Shown: positions 1 through 10,400 of the stretch, in pieces
Layout: each line of letters starts with the position of its first letter
Numbering within the stretch: the first letter of the stretch is position 1
Notes under the pieces: generated by a model
Database searches by the model: none
What the model was told of the DNA's origin: nothing
What the model saw: only the letters and a program-made list of their open reading frames with translations
Source of the DNA: an uncultured Clostridia bacterium
Lineage (GTDB): Bacteria; Bacillota; Clostridia; UMGS1810
NCBI GenBank assembly: GCA_934463165.1
Contig: CAKSJG010000017.1
Span: forward strand, 1-61,239
Reading direction: 5' to 3'
Length of the DNA stretch: 61,239 bases
Translations under genes and position numbers: made by a program

Positions 1-38
1 GGCCGGTGACGGCCCGGGAAAGTAGGAAGCTGCCGGGG
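1..38 (+). rRNA. rrf: 5S ribosomal RNA, 3' end only
   Basis: The first bases resemble the 3' part of a bacterial 5S rRNA: a GGCC...GGCC hairpin, the segment GGGAAAGTAGGAAGCTGCC, and a terminal CTGCCGGGG that in this class pairs with the 5' end of the molecule. The 5' two thirds lie outside the window. A factor-independent terminator follows about 10 bases later. The end of an rRNA operon therefore probably abuts the left edge. The call rests on pattern recognition of the 3' arm only. Confidence 0.72.
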
Positions 39-47
39 TAAAGATAG

Positions 48-80
48 AAAGCGCTTGCAAAATGCAGGCGCTTTTTTTAA
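48..80 (+). terminator. Intrinsic terminator after 5S rRNA
   Basis: AAAGCGCTTGCA pairs with TGCAGGCGCTTT (12 bp, one G-T wobble) around a 3-base loop and is followed by a run of T. It lies just downstream of the 5S rRNA end. Confidence 0.85.
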
Positions 81-114
81 TGATTTAATAAAAATGAAAT
101 TTTATTAAATCATT
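79..114. repeat. Perfect 15-bp AT-rich inverted repeat
   Basis: AATGATTTAATAAAA (79-93) is perfectly complementary to 100-114 across a 6-base spacer. It sits directly after the rRNA terminator and about 100 bp before the alsT promoter. It could be a second weak terminator, a protein site or a remnant. Its function is not evident. Confidence 0.6.
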
Positions 115-213
115 TATTCATTATCAAACAATATTATTTGTGATGTTTTATCTATAATATATTGTTTCTTTTGTATTAATGCAACAAAATTCTACATCAT
201 CTTAAAAAATTAC

Positions 214-242
214 TTGAAAAAATGCAAGATGTATGATATAAT
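214..242 (+). promoter_or_regulatory. Sigma-A-type promoter of the alanine symporter gene
   Basis: TTGAAA (214-219) and TATAAT (237-242) are separated by 17 bp, 37 bp before the start codon. A GGGGG-type ribosome site (266-270) lies between promoter and start. Confidence 0.8.
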
Positions 243-278
243 TCTTGCATTATATATTTTTTACAGGGGGTTTGTTAA

Positions 279-1700
279 ATGAGCTTTAATGATATTATCA
301 GTGCTATTGACGGTTATGTTTGGGGTCTTCCTCTTATTATAATAGTTATGGCAGTAGGCTTATTGCTTACATTCAGGCTTAAACTTCTGCAGGTCTTTCA
401 CTTGCCTAAAGCACTTAAATTCATGGTTGAAAATGAACAGGACGGAGAGGGTGAGGTTTCAAGCTTCGGAGCACTATGCACGGCGCTTTCGGCAACCGTC
501 GGAACAGGTAACATCGTCGGCGTTGCAACCGCAATATGCCTCGGTGGCCCCGGAGCACTTTTCTGGATGGTTGTTGCCGCATTTCTCGGAATGGCAACAA
601 AATATGCCGAGGGTCTTTTGGCTGTTAAGTACAGAAAGATTGATGAGAACGGTAAAGTTCTCGGCGGACCTTTCCACTATATTGAAACAGGTATAAAAGA
701 ACGCTTCGGTCTTAATTTTAAATGGCTTGCTGTTTTGTTTGCGATATTCGGCATGTTTGCAGGTCTTCTCGGTATTGGTACAATCACGCAGGTTAACGGT
801 ATAACAAGTGCTCTCAATACATGCATAGAGTCCGGCACATTTATAAAGGTATTCGGCAAAGACATATCATACACAACGGCTATTTCGGGTGTTGTTGTAA
901 CGGTGCTTGTCGCTCTCGTCATAATCGGCGGACTTAAAAGGATTTCGAAGGTTGCCGAAATTATCGTTCCGTTTATGATTATTGCATATGTGGGTTCATG
1001 TCTTGTTCTTCTTGCATGTAACTATAAAGAAATTATTCCCGCATTCAAAATTATTATAAAGAGTGCATTCACTGGCGGTGCGCTTCAGGGCGGTGCTGTC
1101 GGAACAATATTTCTTGCAATGCAAAAGGGTGTTGCAAGAGGAATATTCTCAAATGAATCCGGTCTCGGTTCTGCACCCATTGCAGCTGCCGCAGCAAAAA
1201 CAAAAGAACCTGTCCGTCAGGGTCTTGTATGTATGACGGGTACATTTATAGATACAATAATAATCTGCACAATGACTGGTCTTACGGTTATTATAACCAA
1301 ATCATGGCAGGTTACGGGCATCGAGGGTGCTGATGTTACTCTCAAAGCTTTTGCGGACGGACTTTATTTTCTGCCCAAATATGTAACGGATATTATTCTT
1401 TCGGGATGTCTTGCAGCATTTGCATTTACGACTATTCTCGGTTGGGATTATTATTCCGAAAGATGTCTGCAGTATCTTGTAGGCGACAGGAAAAAAGTCC
1501 TCACGGGTTATCGTTGGCTTTACATAATAGCCGTATTTATCGGACCTTACCTCACTGTTGAAGCTGTATGGAACATTGCCGATATCTTCAACGGTCTTAT
1601 GGCATTCCCGAACCTTGTCGGACTTATTCTCTTAAGCGGAGTAATAGCTAAGGAAACAAAGGAATATGTAAGCCGTACAAAAGCAAACAGATTAAGATAA
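279..1700 (+). CDS. alsT: Sodium:alanine symporter family (AGCS) protein
   Basis: A 473-residue integral membrane protein of the AGCS family, which imports alanine or glycine with Na+ or H+. The sequence shows about ten hydrophobic segments from residue 16 onward, the early GTGNIVG motif and the family signature NESGLGSAPIAAAAAKT in the middle of the protein. Length is typical of the family. The ATG follows an ACAGGGGG ribosome site. The gene has its own promoter and a terminator shared with the convergent GH18 gene, so it is monocistronic. The exact substrate (alanine, glycine or other small amino acids) cannot be told from sequence, and the symbol alsT denotes the family. Confidence 0.93.
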   Translation: MSFNDIISAIDGYVWGLPLIIIVMAVGLLLTFRLKLLQVFHLPKALKFMVENEQDGEGEVSSFGALCTALSATVGTGNIVGVATAICLGGPGALFWMVVAAFLGMATKYAEGLLAVKYRKIDENGKVLGGPFHYIETGIKERFGLNFKWLAVLFAIFGMFAGLLGIGTITQVNGITSALNTCIESGTFIKVFGKDISYTTAISGVVVTVLVALVIIGGLKRISKVAEIIVPFMIIAYVGSCLVLLACNYKEIIPAFKIIIKSAFTGGALQGGAVGTIFLAMQKGVARGIFSNESGLGSAPIAAAAAKTKEPVRQGLVCMTGTFIDTIIICTMTGLTVIITKSWQVTGIEGADVTLKAFADGLYFLPKYVTDIILSGCLAAFAFTTILGWDYYSERCLQYLVGDRKKVLTGYRWLYIIAVFIGPYLTVEAVWNIADIFNGLMAFPNLVGLILLSGVIAKETKEYVSRTKANRLR

Positions 1701-1737
1701 AATCCGGATATTGTAATTTTAAATATCAACATAATTT

Positions 1738-1778
1738 TGCCCCGCATCGAAACTTAAAAATTCGGTGTGGGGCATTTA
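1738..1778. terminator. Bidirectional terminator between convergent genes
   Basis: TGCCCCGCATCGAA pairs with TTCGGTGTGGGGCA (14 bp, two G-T wobbles), with A-rich and T-rich flanks. It lies between the stop codons of the symporter gene and the minus-strand GH18 gene and could serve both. Confidence 0.8.
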
Positions 1779-1787
1779 AGTTAAATA

Positions 1788-3734
1788 TTAATTTGATGAA
1801 TACAATCCGTCATAAAGCGCTTTCCATACATCCTGAGTTTCAAAACCTCTTCTCCAGCTTGCGACGCCTGCAAGCGAATAGCTGTTTGCAAGCTTTGCTC
1901 TTGCGGCAATGCTTTCGGCATTTTCCATCCACAGCATGCAATCTGTTCCGTCATCTTTCTTCCAGCTGTATCTTGTAAGTTTAAAGTTGTTGTCGTACTC
2001 TGCCGTTGCCTGATTTTCATTAACATACTTTACGGCTTCGTTCATTGATATTGCTTTGGTAGATGTCTTTTTACCGTTTTTAAATTCCCAATATCTTATA
2101 TAATACGGCATTCCGAGAATCAGCTTGTCGGCAGGTACTTCTTTCATAGTAAGCTTTATTACGCTTTCCGTCCAATCAAGACCTGCCACAGGGCCTGCCA
2201 CCGGGCTGCCGGCATAATACTGATCATATGCCATTACGGCAATGTAGTCGGCATATTTTGCAAGAGCGTCCCTGTCATAACACATAGACCATGTGTAGCT
2301 TGTAGGTTCGTATTTTGTTACATCAACGGAAACCGATGCTCCGAGAGTGTGTGCCATAAGGGCAATTTCTTTAACGTGGTTTGTATATGCGCCTTTATCG
2401 GCACGGTACATATTTTCATAGTCAAAGTTTATTCCGTCAAGGTTGTATTTTAGTATATACTCTTCAAGCTTGTCCGAAGCTGCCTCGCGTACCGACGGGC
2501 TGTTTAAAATTATCTTTGCAACATCGGTTGAAAATGATGTTTTATACATTGCCCAGATTTCATAGTTTTTCTGCTTTGCGTAATTCACATATGCATCCGT
2601 AAGTGTCGAATTAAAATACAGTGATGTATCCGTTCCGCCGTAAACCCTTTGTGAATTTGACCCCTGTTTATTTGAGATTTCAAAGCACGTCGGTGATACG
2701 GCATTTACACCGTATGTGTCATATGACGGCGGATTTGAATAAACCTCCCAGGTGAGATTTATCGGGCCGTTGTGTATTATTCTTGTGTTGTGTTCATAAA
2801 CAAGTGTTTCGCCGTTTCTTGTAATCAGTTTTATATCCGATGAAGCGCGGTATACTTTTTCCGTACCGTTTATATTTCTTGTTACATTGTAGTCAGCTCT
2901 GAATTGTGTAAACGGGCCGTCCGACGAAGCTGTTACATATGTTATCTCCGATACGGTATTTGAAAGTGTATATCCAAGCTGTGCCGCTTTTTCATAGGTA
3001 TGGTTTATATAATATCTGTCTGCAAGAGCGCTTCCCGTTGCATAAGGGATCGAAGCATCTTTTGAAGCATAAAAATTATAAATATATTCATTTGCAATCA
3101 TGCGTGCACTTTCAATATCTGCCGGATCGGAATATTTTTTGAGTGCCGAGAGTATCATCGTCATTGCCTCTGCCCTTGTTGTATTTGCCGACGGTTTAAA
3201 GCTTCCGTCAGGATATCCGTTTATTATTCCGTCTCCCGTAACCTTTGAAAGCTCCTTTGCATATTTGTAGTTTGATTTAACGTCTTTAAAATTTGTATTT
3301 CCGTTTCCTTCGGTTTGCGTAAGACGCGATATCATAAGCATTATTTCTTCACGTGTAATTTTATTGTCAGGTTTAAACGTTCCGTCAGGATATCCCGAAA
3401 TAATGCCGGCGGACGCAGCGGAATTTATACTGTAATTGTAATAATTGTTTTCAGTCACATCAGAAAATTTGTTTTCCGAAACTTCCGGATAGACAGCAAA
3501 TGCTCTCGTTATCACATATGTAAATTCTGCTCTTGTAATAAGCGAGTCTGGTTCGGTGTTGCCGTATGCTGTGACCGCTGCCCCGAGAGCGGCAAGAGTA
3601 TTGATTGTATCTTCTGCCCAATGCTCATCTGCATCTGTTGTAACTGTTTGGCTGAAGTCGGCTGAAGCTGTATATGCCGGAGATATCAGCAGTGAAAAAA
3701 TCAGTGCAAATATAAAAAATCTTTTTTTATTCAT
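1788..3734 (-). CDS. SLH-domain glycoside hydrolase family 18 protein
   Basis: A secreted 648-residue protein. Residues 1-26 form a signal peptide (MNKKRFFIFALIFSLLISPA). Three S-layer-homology repeats follow (about 35-205; e.g. GIISGYPDGTFKPDNKITRE), which normally bind pyruvylated secondary cell-wall polymer. A linker domain precedes a C-terminal GH18 TIM barrel. DGINFDYE at 433-440 matches the GH18 DxxDxDxE signature, with E440 the expected acid. The YaaH/CotE-like architecture suggests cleavage of GlcNAc-containing polymers such as peptidoglycan or chitin, or a sporulation or cell-wall role. The ATG is preceded by AAAGGGTG. The SLH repeats imply that it acts on the outer surface. Substrate is not resolved. 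Confidence 0.9.
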   Translation of the reverse strand: MNKKRFFIFALIFSLLISPAYTASADFSQTVTTDADEHWAEDTINTLAALGAAVTAYGNTEPDSLITRAEFTYVITRAFAVYPEVSENKFSDVTENNYYNYSINSAASAGIISGYPDGTFKPDNKITREEIMLMISRLTQTEGNGNTNFKDVKSNYKYAKELSKVTGDGIINGYPDGSFKPSANTTRAEAMTMILSALKKYSDPADIESARMIANEYIYNFYASKDASIPYATGSALADRYYINHTYEKAAQLGYTLSNTVSEITYVTASSDGPFTQFRADYNVTRNINGTEKVYRASSDIKLITRNGETLVYEHNTRIIHNGPINLTWEVYSNPPSYDTYGVNAVSPTCFEISNKQGSNSQRVYGGTDTSLYFNSTLTDAYVNYAKQKNYEIWAMYKTSFSTDVAKIILNSPSVREAASDKLEEYILKYNLDGINFDYENMYRADKGAYTNHVKEIALMAHTLGASVSVDVTKYEPTSYTWSMCYDRDALAKYADYIAVMAYDQYYAGSPVAGPVAGLDWTESVIKLTMKEVPADKLILGMPYYIRYWEFKNGKKTSTKAISMNEAVKYVNENQATAEYDNNFKLTRYSWKKDDGTDCMLWMENAESIAARAKLANSYSLAGVASWRRGFETQDVWKALYDGLYSSN

Positions 3735-3879
3735 AAAATCACCCTTTCATATGAAAATAATTATAACATAAAATGACGATTATAAAAATCCGCATATTAA
3801 CAATGTAATCTATTTTTAATTTTAATATATAATTTTTGATTTTATTTACTTGAAATTACTGTTTTTTATGCATATTTTT

Positions 3880-3908
3880 TTGACAAAGAACAAAATGTGT
3901 GATATAAT
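3880..3908 (+). promoter_or_regulatory. Consensus sigma-A promoter of kdgA-kdgK
   Basis: TTGACA (3880-3885) and TATAAT (3903-3908) with a 17-bp spacer, 40 bp before the kdgA start. It rules out an in-frame upstream ATG at 3850, which would lie upstream of the transcript. Confidence 0.9.
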
Positions 3909-3948
3909 ATCCATATATGGATTTATTGTGCAAGGAGGAAGATTACAC

Positions 3949-4596
3949 ATGGACAAACAAACAGTTATCAAAAGAATTAAAGACGTAGGTATCGTTGCTG
4001 TTGTAAGGGCTGAAAATGCCGATACGGCAATGAAAATTACAGATGCATGTATTGCCGGCGGTGTTCCTGCAATAGAAATGACATTTACCGTGCCTAAGGC
4101 ACATAAGGTTATTGAAGAGCTTTCCTCTCATTATACCGATGATGATATTATTCTCGGCGCAGGTACGGTTCTTGATGCTGAAACAGCAAGAATTGCTATT
4201 CTTTCGGGAGCTCAATACATAGTAAGCCCCTATTTTGATGAAGATATGGTTAAGCTTTGCAACAGATATGCAATCCCCTGTATGCCCGGATGCATGACGA
4301 TTCACGATGTGGTAAGAGCATTGGAGCTTGGCTGTGATATCATCAAGCTTTTCCCCGGAGACGCATTCGGTCCCGGAATGGTTAAGGCTATAAAAGGTCC
4401 TATCCCTCAGGCAAACATAATGCCCACAGGCGGCGTTGATGCCGATAACGTTGCAGACTGGATCAAGGCAGGCGTTGTTGCTGTAGGTGCCGGCGGCGCG
4501 CTCACAAAGGGTGCAAAGACGGGCAATTATGAGCTTATTACAGAAACTGCAAAGAAGTTTGTGGAAAATATTAAAAAAGCAAGAGCTGCAAAATAA
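3949..4596 (+). CDS. kdgA: KDPG / 4-hydroxy-2-oxoglutarate aldolase
   Basis: A 215-residue class I aldolase of the KDPG aldolase family, splitting 2-keto-3-deoxy-6-phosphogluconate into pyruvate and glyceraldehyde 3-phosphate. Family landmarks are IEMTFTVPKA (catalytic Glu), GAGTVLDAE, and IIKLFPGDAFGP, whose Lys forms the Schiff base with pyruvate; MPTGGVDADNV follows. The start at 3949 is chosen because GGAGGA lies 8 bases upstream. A longer frame from 3850 has no ribosome site and overlaps the promoter. kdgK follows after 28 bp, so the two form a transcription unit for 2-keto-3-deoxygluconate, the common product of pectin, alginate and glycosaminoglycan uronates. Confidence 0.94.
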   Translation: MDKQTVIKRIKDVGIVAVVRAENADTAMKITDACIAGGVPAIEMTFTVPKAHKVIEELSSHYTDDDIILGAGTVLDAETARIAILSGAQYIVSPYFDEDMVKLCNRYAIPCMPGCMTIHDVVRALELGCDIIKLFPGDAFGPGMVKAIKGPIPQANIMPTGGVDADNVADWIKAGVVAVGAGGALTKGAKTGNYELITETAKKFVENIKKARAAK

Positions 4597-4624
4597 TTAT
4601 AATTAATATACTTGGAGGTTTATC

Positions 4625-5647
4625 ATGGCTAAAGTTGTTACATTTGGTGAAATTATGATGAGACTTCAGACTCCGGGATACAAGAGATTTATTCAGGCTC
4701 AGAGTCTTGAGGTAGAATATGGCGGTGGAGAGGCAAATGTTGCTGTTTCCGTTGCAAACTACGGTATGGATGCATGCTTTGTTACAAAGCTTCCGGCAAA
4801 TCCGATCGGTGATGCTTGCCTTGCGCAGCTTCGCAAGATGAACGTTTGCACAAAACACGTTGCACGCGGAGGAGAAAGACTCGGTATTTACTTCGCAGAA
4901 AAAGGTGCTTCACAGAGAGCATCAAACGTTGTTTACGACAGAGCACATTCCTCTATTGCCACAGCTGTTCCCGAAGATTTTGATTGGGCAGAGATATTCA
5001 AGGGCGCAGATTGGTTCCACTTTACGGGAATTACACCCGCAATTTCCGACACATCTGCCGAAAATTGCCTTATTGCATGCAAAAAGGCAAAAGAAATGGG
5101 CGTAAAAGTAAGCTGCGACCTTAACTTCAGAAAGAAACTCTGGACGAGCGAAAAAGCAGGCAAGGTTATGGGCGAGCTTATGCAGTATGTTGATGTTCTT
5201 ATTGCAAACGAAGAAGATGCTGAAAAAGTATTCGGAATCAAAGCGGCAAATACTGATATCACCGGCGGTGAAATCAGTGATGAAGGCTACAAGGATGTTT
5301 GCAAACAACTTGTTGAAAGATTCGGATTCGAAAAAGTTGCAATTACTCTCAGAGAAAGTATTTCGGCTTCAATTAATAATTGGGCGGCTCTTCTTTATGA
5401 CGGCAGCGAGTTTTATAAATCAAAGAAATATACAATGAACATAGTTGACCGTGTAGGCGGCGGAGATTCATTCGGCGGCGGTCTTATATATGCTTCACTT
5501 GCAGGTTACGGTAATCAGGATATTATTGAATTTGCTGTAGCTGCATCATGCCTCAAGCATTCAATTGAAGGCGACATGAATCTTGTATCTCTTGCCGAGG
5601 TTACAAACCTTATGAAGGGTGACGGCTCCGGAAGAGTTCAGAGATAA
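4625..5647 (+). CDS. kdgK: 2-keto-3-deoxygluconate kinase (PfkB family)
   Basis: A 340-residue PfkB-family sugar kinase. It has the N-terminal substrate-binding motif YGGGEANVAVSVANYG and the C-terminal anion-hole/base motif DRVGGGDSFGGGL, a variant of the usual DTxGAGD. The Asp of GGGDSF is the expected catalytic base. Placement 28 bp after KDPG aldolase, with its own GGAGGT ribosome site, makes 2-keto-3-deoxygluconate the likely substrate: KdgK phosphorylates it and KdgA cleaves it. Other PfkB substrates are possible from sequence alone. A strong terminator closes the unit. Confidence 0.88.
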   Translation: MAKVVTFGEIMMRLQTPGYKRFIQAQSLEVEYGGGEANVAVSVANYGMDACFVTKLPANPIGDACLAQLRKMNVCTKHVARGGERLGIYFAEKGASQRASNVVYDRAHSSIATAVPEDFDWAEIFKGADWFHFTGITPAISDTSAENCLIACKKAKEMGVKVSCDLNFRKKLWTSEKAGKVMGELMQYVDVLIANEEDAEKVFGIKAANTDITGGEISDEGYKDVCKQLVERFGFEKVAITLRESISASINNWAALLYDGSEFYKSKKYTMNIVDRVGGGDSFGGGLIYASLAGYGNQDIIEFAVAASCLKHSIEGDMNLVSLAEVTNLMKGDGSGRVQR

Positions 5648-5662
5648 CCTTTTCAGATATAA

Positions 5663-5697
5663 AACCCGATGTTGTAGCAATACAATGTCGGGTTTTT
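5663..5697 (+). terminator. Intrinsic terminator after kdgK
   Basis: AACCCGATGTTGTA pairs with TACAATGTCGGGTT (14 bp, two wobbles) around GCAA, followed by T5. Confidence 0.9.
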
Positions 5698-5777
5698 GAA
5701 ATTATCATAAAAACTATGGAATTTTATTGTAATATGTGTTATTATAAATATATATTAAATTGCAAAGAGTTGATGTT

Positions 5778-7316
5778 ATGAAAAAAATACTGAAGGCATT
5801 TTTCGGGAAAAAGTTTTTTGCCGTACTTCTTTTATTGCTGCAGCTTGCCGTTTTTTATTTTCCGTTTCGTTTCTTAAGTGATTATGCGGTTTATATATAC
5901 GGCGGAACAAGCGCCATATCGTTTGCCGTTATGCTTTATATTATTAACCGTGATATAAACAATGATATAAAGCTTACATGGATTTTATTGATTGCAATTA
6001 TGCCGATATTCGGTACATGCCTGTATGTTTATGTTCAGGCTGATCTTTCTTCTGCGGGAATAAAGCGGAATTTAAGAGAAGTTAACGATTCCACGCGTTA
6101 TCTGAATGAAGACGATACCTATATTGCAAATACGGTAAAGGAATCTTTTCCGTCCGAATACGGAGTAGTCAGTTATCTTCGGACGTATGCTCACGCCCCG
6201 GTTTATAAAAACACCTATGCCGAATATTTTCCGCTCGGCGATAACGCATATCCGGTTATGCTGTCGGAGCTTAAAAGGGCTGCGAAGTTTATTTTCCTTG
6301 AGTATTTTATCATAAACGAAAAAAGCGAAATGTGGCAATCTATTTTAAGCATTCTCCGCGAAAAAGTTCATGAGGGCGTTGAGGTCAGAGTCATATATGA
6401 CGGCATGGGATCAATGATAACCGTTTCTCACTCTTTTCGCGAAAAAATGAAAAAATACGGAATCAAATGCAAGATTTTTGCCCCGATAAGACCGTTTTTA
6501 TCCACATATCAGAATAACCGTGATCACCGCAAAATTCTTGTTATAGACGGTAAAACAGCCTTTACCGGAGGAATTAACATAGCTGATGAATATAAAAACA
6601 CCAAAACACTTTACGGTCATTGGAAAGACAACGCAATTATGCTGAAAGGCGACAGCGTTAAGTCGTTTACACTTATGTTTATGCGTCTGTGGGAGGTTAT
6701 ATCAAAAGAAAAATATGATTATGAAAAATACACCTCCGAAAGAAATTATGAATTCCGTACTACAGATGACGGATATTTCATTCCGTTTGAAGATAATCCG
6801 TTCAGCGATGAACGTGTTGCCAAATCGGTATATACGAGTATGATAGATAATTCCGAGGAATATGTTCATATTATGACACCGTATCTTGTATTGGACGAAG
6901 CAATGAGAAATTCTCTTACCTTTGCCGCAAAAAGGGGAGTGGATGTGAAAATACTCATGCCACATGTTCCCGATAAGTGGTTTGCCTTTGCTCTTGCTCA
7001 CACATATTATCCCGAGCTTTTGCGCGCGGGAGTTAAGATATATGAATATACACACGGTTTTGTCCATGCAAAAACCACTGTAAGCGATGACTGCCGCGCA
7101 GTTGTTGGAACGGTAAACTATGATTACAGAAGCCTGTATCTTCACTATGAATGCGCCGTATATATGTACGGCGGTTCGGTAGTTAAAAATATAGAGGAAG
7201 ATTTTAAAAAGACCGTTGAGCTGTCTAAGCTTTATACGCTTGAAGACTATTATTCGTCGTCTGTTTTTATGAGATTTGTCGGCGGTGTTCTTCGCGCGCT
7301 TGCAACTCTTATGTGA
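5778..7316 (+). CDS. cls: Cardiolipin synthase (phospholipase D family)
   Basis: A 512-residue membrane phospholipase-D-family enzyme that condenses phosphatidylglycerol into cardiolipin. Two N-terminal hydrophobic segments (about 10-35 and 40-85) are followed by two HKD motifs: HRKILVIDG beginning at about H250 and HAKTTVSDD at about H430, each with the downstream Gly/Asn residues of the family. The ATG at 5778 lies 8 bases after AAAGAG. A TTG 18 bases earlier is in frame but has no suitable ribosome site. Length and architecture match bacterial Cls. It appears monocistronic. Confidence 0.92.
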   Translation: MKKILKAFFGKKFFAVLLLLLQLAVFYFPFRFLSDYAVYIYGGTSAISFAVMLYIINRDINNDIKLTWILLIAIMPIFGTCLYVYVQADLSSAGIKRNLREVNDSTRYLNEDDTYIANTVKESFPSEYGVVSYLRTYAHAPVYKNTYAEYFPLGDNAYPVMLSELKRAAKFIFLEYFIINEKSEMWQSILSILREKVHEGVEVRVIYDGMGSMITVSHSFREKMKKYGIKCKIFAPIRPFLSTYQNNRDHRKILVIDGKTAFTGGINIADEYKNTKTLYGHWKDNAIMLKGDSVKSFTLMFMRLWEVISKEKYDYEKYTSERNYEFRTTDDGYFIPFEDNPFSDERVAKSVYTSMIDNSEEYVHIMTPYLVLDEAMRNSLTFAAKRGVDVKILMPHVPDKWFAFALAHTYYPELLRAGVKIYEYTHGFVHAKTTVSDDCRAVVGTVNYDYRSLYLHYECAVYMYGGSVVKNIEEDFKKTVELSKLYTLEDYYSSSVFMRFVGGVLRALATLM

Positions 7317-7367
7317 TTTTTAAATTTAATTGTGTCTTAATTGATATTATTATTTATATGAACTGTC

Positions 7368-7397
7368 TTGCATTTATATATTAATTTGCCTTATAAT
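7368..7397 (+). promoter_or_regulatory. Probable promoter of the metallophosphoesterase gene
   Basis: TTGCAT (7368-7373) and TATAAT (7392-7397), 18-bp spacing, 34 bp before the start codon. Confidence 0.6.
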
Positions 7398-7431
7398 CAT
7401 ATTAATAATATATGAATCGAGGTTATGCAAA

Positions 7432-10400
7432 ATGAAAAGATGTTTGTCATTCATGTTATGTATTTTAATGCTTTTTTCAAGCACGGGATTAACAGCAATT
7501 GCGTCGGTGCAAACGGTTAAAAAAATTGATTTTGAAGACGGCACTTCGGGTGGATTTTCATCGGGATCGGTTTTGTATAAAGAAGACGCACCGGATGTGT
7601 TTACAGAGTATAACCAAAATGCCGTTTTTGATTTCGGAAGCTCCGACAGTTCGATTACTTTTGATGAATCGGACGAAGGAGACATGTGGGTTATAGAAAG
7701 CGACGTATATATTGACAATGTAAAAAATAATTCAAACTCCACTGCACAGTCAACAACAATGAAGCTTGTCGGCGATGATACAAATACTGTTATCTGGGGG
7801 ATTTCAAGCGGCGGTACTCCGTCATTTGTATCCTCATGCGGCGGCTGGTCAAGCACAACGGTAAAAAATGATACATGGTATACGATAAAATCCGTAATAA
7901 ACGGTGAACAAAAATGGGCATCCGTATATTACAAACCCATAGGCAGTGCCGACAGTGAGTATAAGCCTGTTATGATGCAGCATTCATATATAAAAGATAA
8001 TTTTATATATTACGATGATTATTACAAATATAACAGCACGTCCGTATCGAAAGAAGAAAGAGAAACAGCTCTCAGCCATGTTAATGAGATGACATCAAAT
8101 TCTTCAACCACATTTGAAGAAAAATTTTATTTTGACGGTGTTTCAAGCTATAATTGGAACGGCACGAAAACCCATGTTAATATTAATACAAACGGTATTT
8201 TGCCGAAAAAATTTAAATCTGTAAAATTTATCTCCAACAATTCGGCGCTTGACAACTATATCGATAATTTTTCATTTACGTCATATAAACCCTTATACAA
8301 GGCAATGTCGGGAATTTTAACCGCAGAAGAGGTTGAAAATACGCTTTCGGTGTATAGCGGTCTGGGATCATTTGATTACGGTGATACATCCGGCATTGAT
8401 ATGGATAAGGTTTACACAGCTCTTACAAACAAAACTTACGGCAGTACGGAAGAGTTTCTTGCGGAATATAACGAATGTCTTACAGCAGACATAGATCCGG
8501 CAATAAAATATATCAAAATTACATCCGGTATAAACAATGCAGCAAATCAAGGAGATACAGTTGATATAACGTATGATTATAAGGCTGTAAAAGCGAATGC
8601 GACGGATATTATATGGACGGTAAGCGGAGCATCCGACAGTGATACTCACTATGAAAGCGGTAAACTTTACATAGGAAACGAAGAAAAAAGCGGAAATGTA
8701 ATTAAGCTGACAGCGACATCGCGATTTGACAACAGTGTAAATGATACTGTCGTATTCTGGATAAGGGAAGATACCGATTACCTGAACGATAATTTTGATG
8801 ACAGCAAAATAGTAAGCCGCTTTGCTGTGTCGTCCGATATTCATCTTAACGGTCAGGGCAGCGGACAGCAGTCCGTAATTAAGTTTGCTCATCTTATAGA
8901 CGTTGTTCAAAAAGCAGCAGGGACAAAGGAAGACGGCACTCCAAACCTTGATGCACTTCTTATAAACGGTGATCTTGTTGACGGAATTCAGATTTACGAT
9001 TGTGCTTCCGCCAATTCGACCGTATACGGAAAAAAGGTTGCCCAGGATTACCGTTCGGTAGAATATATGGCATCGTGCCTTGAAGGAAAAAACACAAATA
9101 CATCCGAAACGGTTGAAAACGGAAAATCGCTTGTTGATGACAGTTTATTCGGCGCGGGTCTCGATAAGAACATAAAGGTATTTTATTCTCTCGGTAACCA
9201 TGATGCAAGAGGAAAAGGCATAACAAGATTTGACGGCTCGGCCGAAGCTGTTATAAACAAATACGGATACTCCATGAGTGATGTTTACTCAAGTGAGTAT
9301 ATTGCAGCGATAATGTGCGGCTGGAAATATGATGCTTCAAAATCATCCGCACCCGACGGCGCAGAAAATTCGTATATAACATATATAAATGATTTAATAG
9401 ATATATGCGGAAACGATAATGTTTCGGCAAAAGAAAAGGATGAATTCACTCAGAAATACGGTACATCATGTGATACGGCAATTGAACTGTTTAAACGCTA
9501 CTACGGATATGATACCGTGCTTACAAGGGATGAATATGGTCTTTTATACGGAAACAGACATATGAAAATCGGCAATTTTCATTTCATAGCTCTTGAACTG
9601 GAGGGTGACTCCGACAGTGCCGGTTTTTTAGATAAGTACTGTGCAATTTCCGTAAAAGAAGACCCTACAAAGCCGATATTTGTGCTTAATCATTATAAAG
9701 TAAAGGACACTGTGTATGCTTCCTATTACGGCGCGGTGAGTGACGGTGTTAAAGCTGTGCTTGAAAAATATCCGCAAGCCGTTGTATGGGGAGGTCATTC
9801 ACATACTTTTCTTAATAATGAAAATGCAATAATGCAAACAAAATTTACTAATATTGAATCGGCAACCACGGCTTATTTTGATAAGGAAGAAGTGTATGAA
9901 GAAGTACCGGATATGCAAAATATATCTGCAAATTACTTGGCCGGCGGTATATCATTTGACACAGAATCGGCAGGAGATGTAAATGATTTCGGCGAATGCG
10001 TAATGGTATCGGTTGATGTAAACAATAATGTGAAAATAGAAAGAATTGACGTTAATCAATCATATAAAAACGGTAACGGGGTTGTGTATATCAAACAGCC
10101 GTGGATCATTAACGGTATTAATCCGAGCGGTGATTTTCTTTGTAAATATTCCGAGAGTTACAGATTGTCCGAAGAAAGCCTGCCGATGTTTGATCGGGAT
10201 GCTTATGTTACACATACAGATGTTGCAAACGGAGAAATGACTGTAACGTTCAGTTCCGCATATGATAATGACAATGTAAAATATTATTCCGTAAGCGTGT
10301 ATGATGCGGAAAGCGGTGCGCTTAAAGCTGTTAAATATGTAACGTCTGGTTATTGGAAATATGCCAATGATGAGACAATGCGTTTGAATAATAAAACGTA

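Noticed and set aside
3850..3948. 33-codon N-terminal extension of KDPG aldolase
   Set aside because: It spans the consensus promoter and lacks a ribosome site; the start at 3949 has GGAGGA and gives the usual family length.
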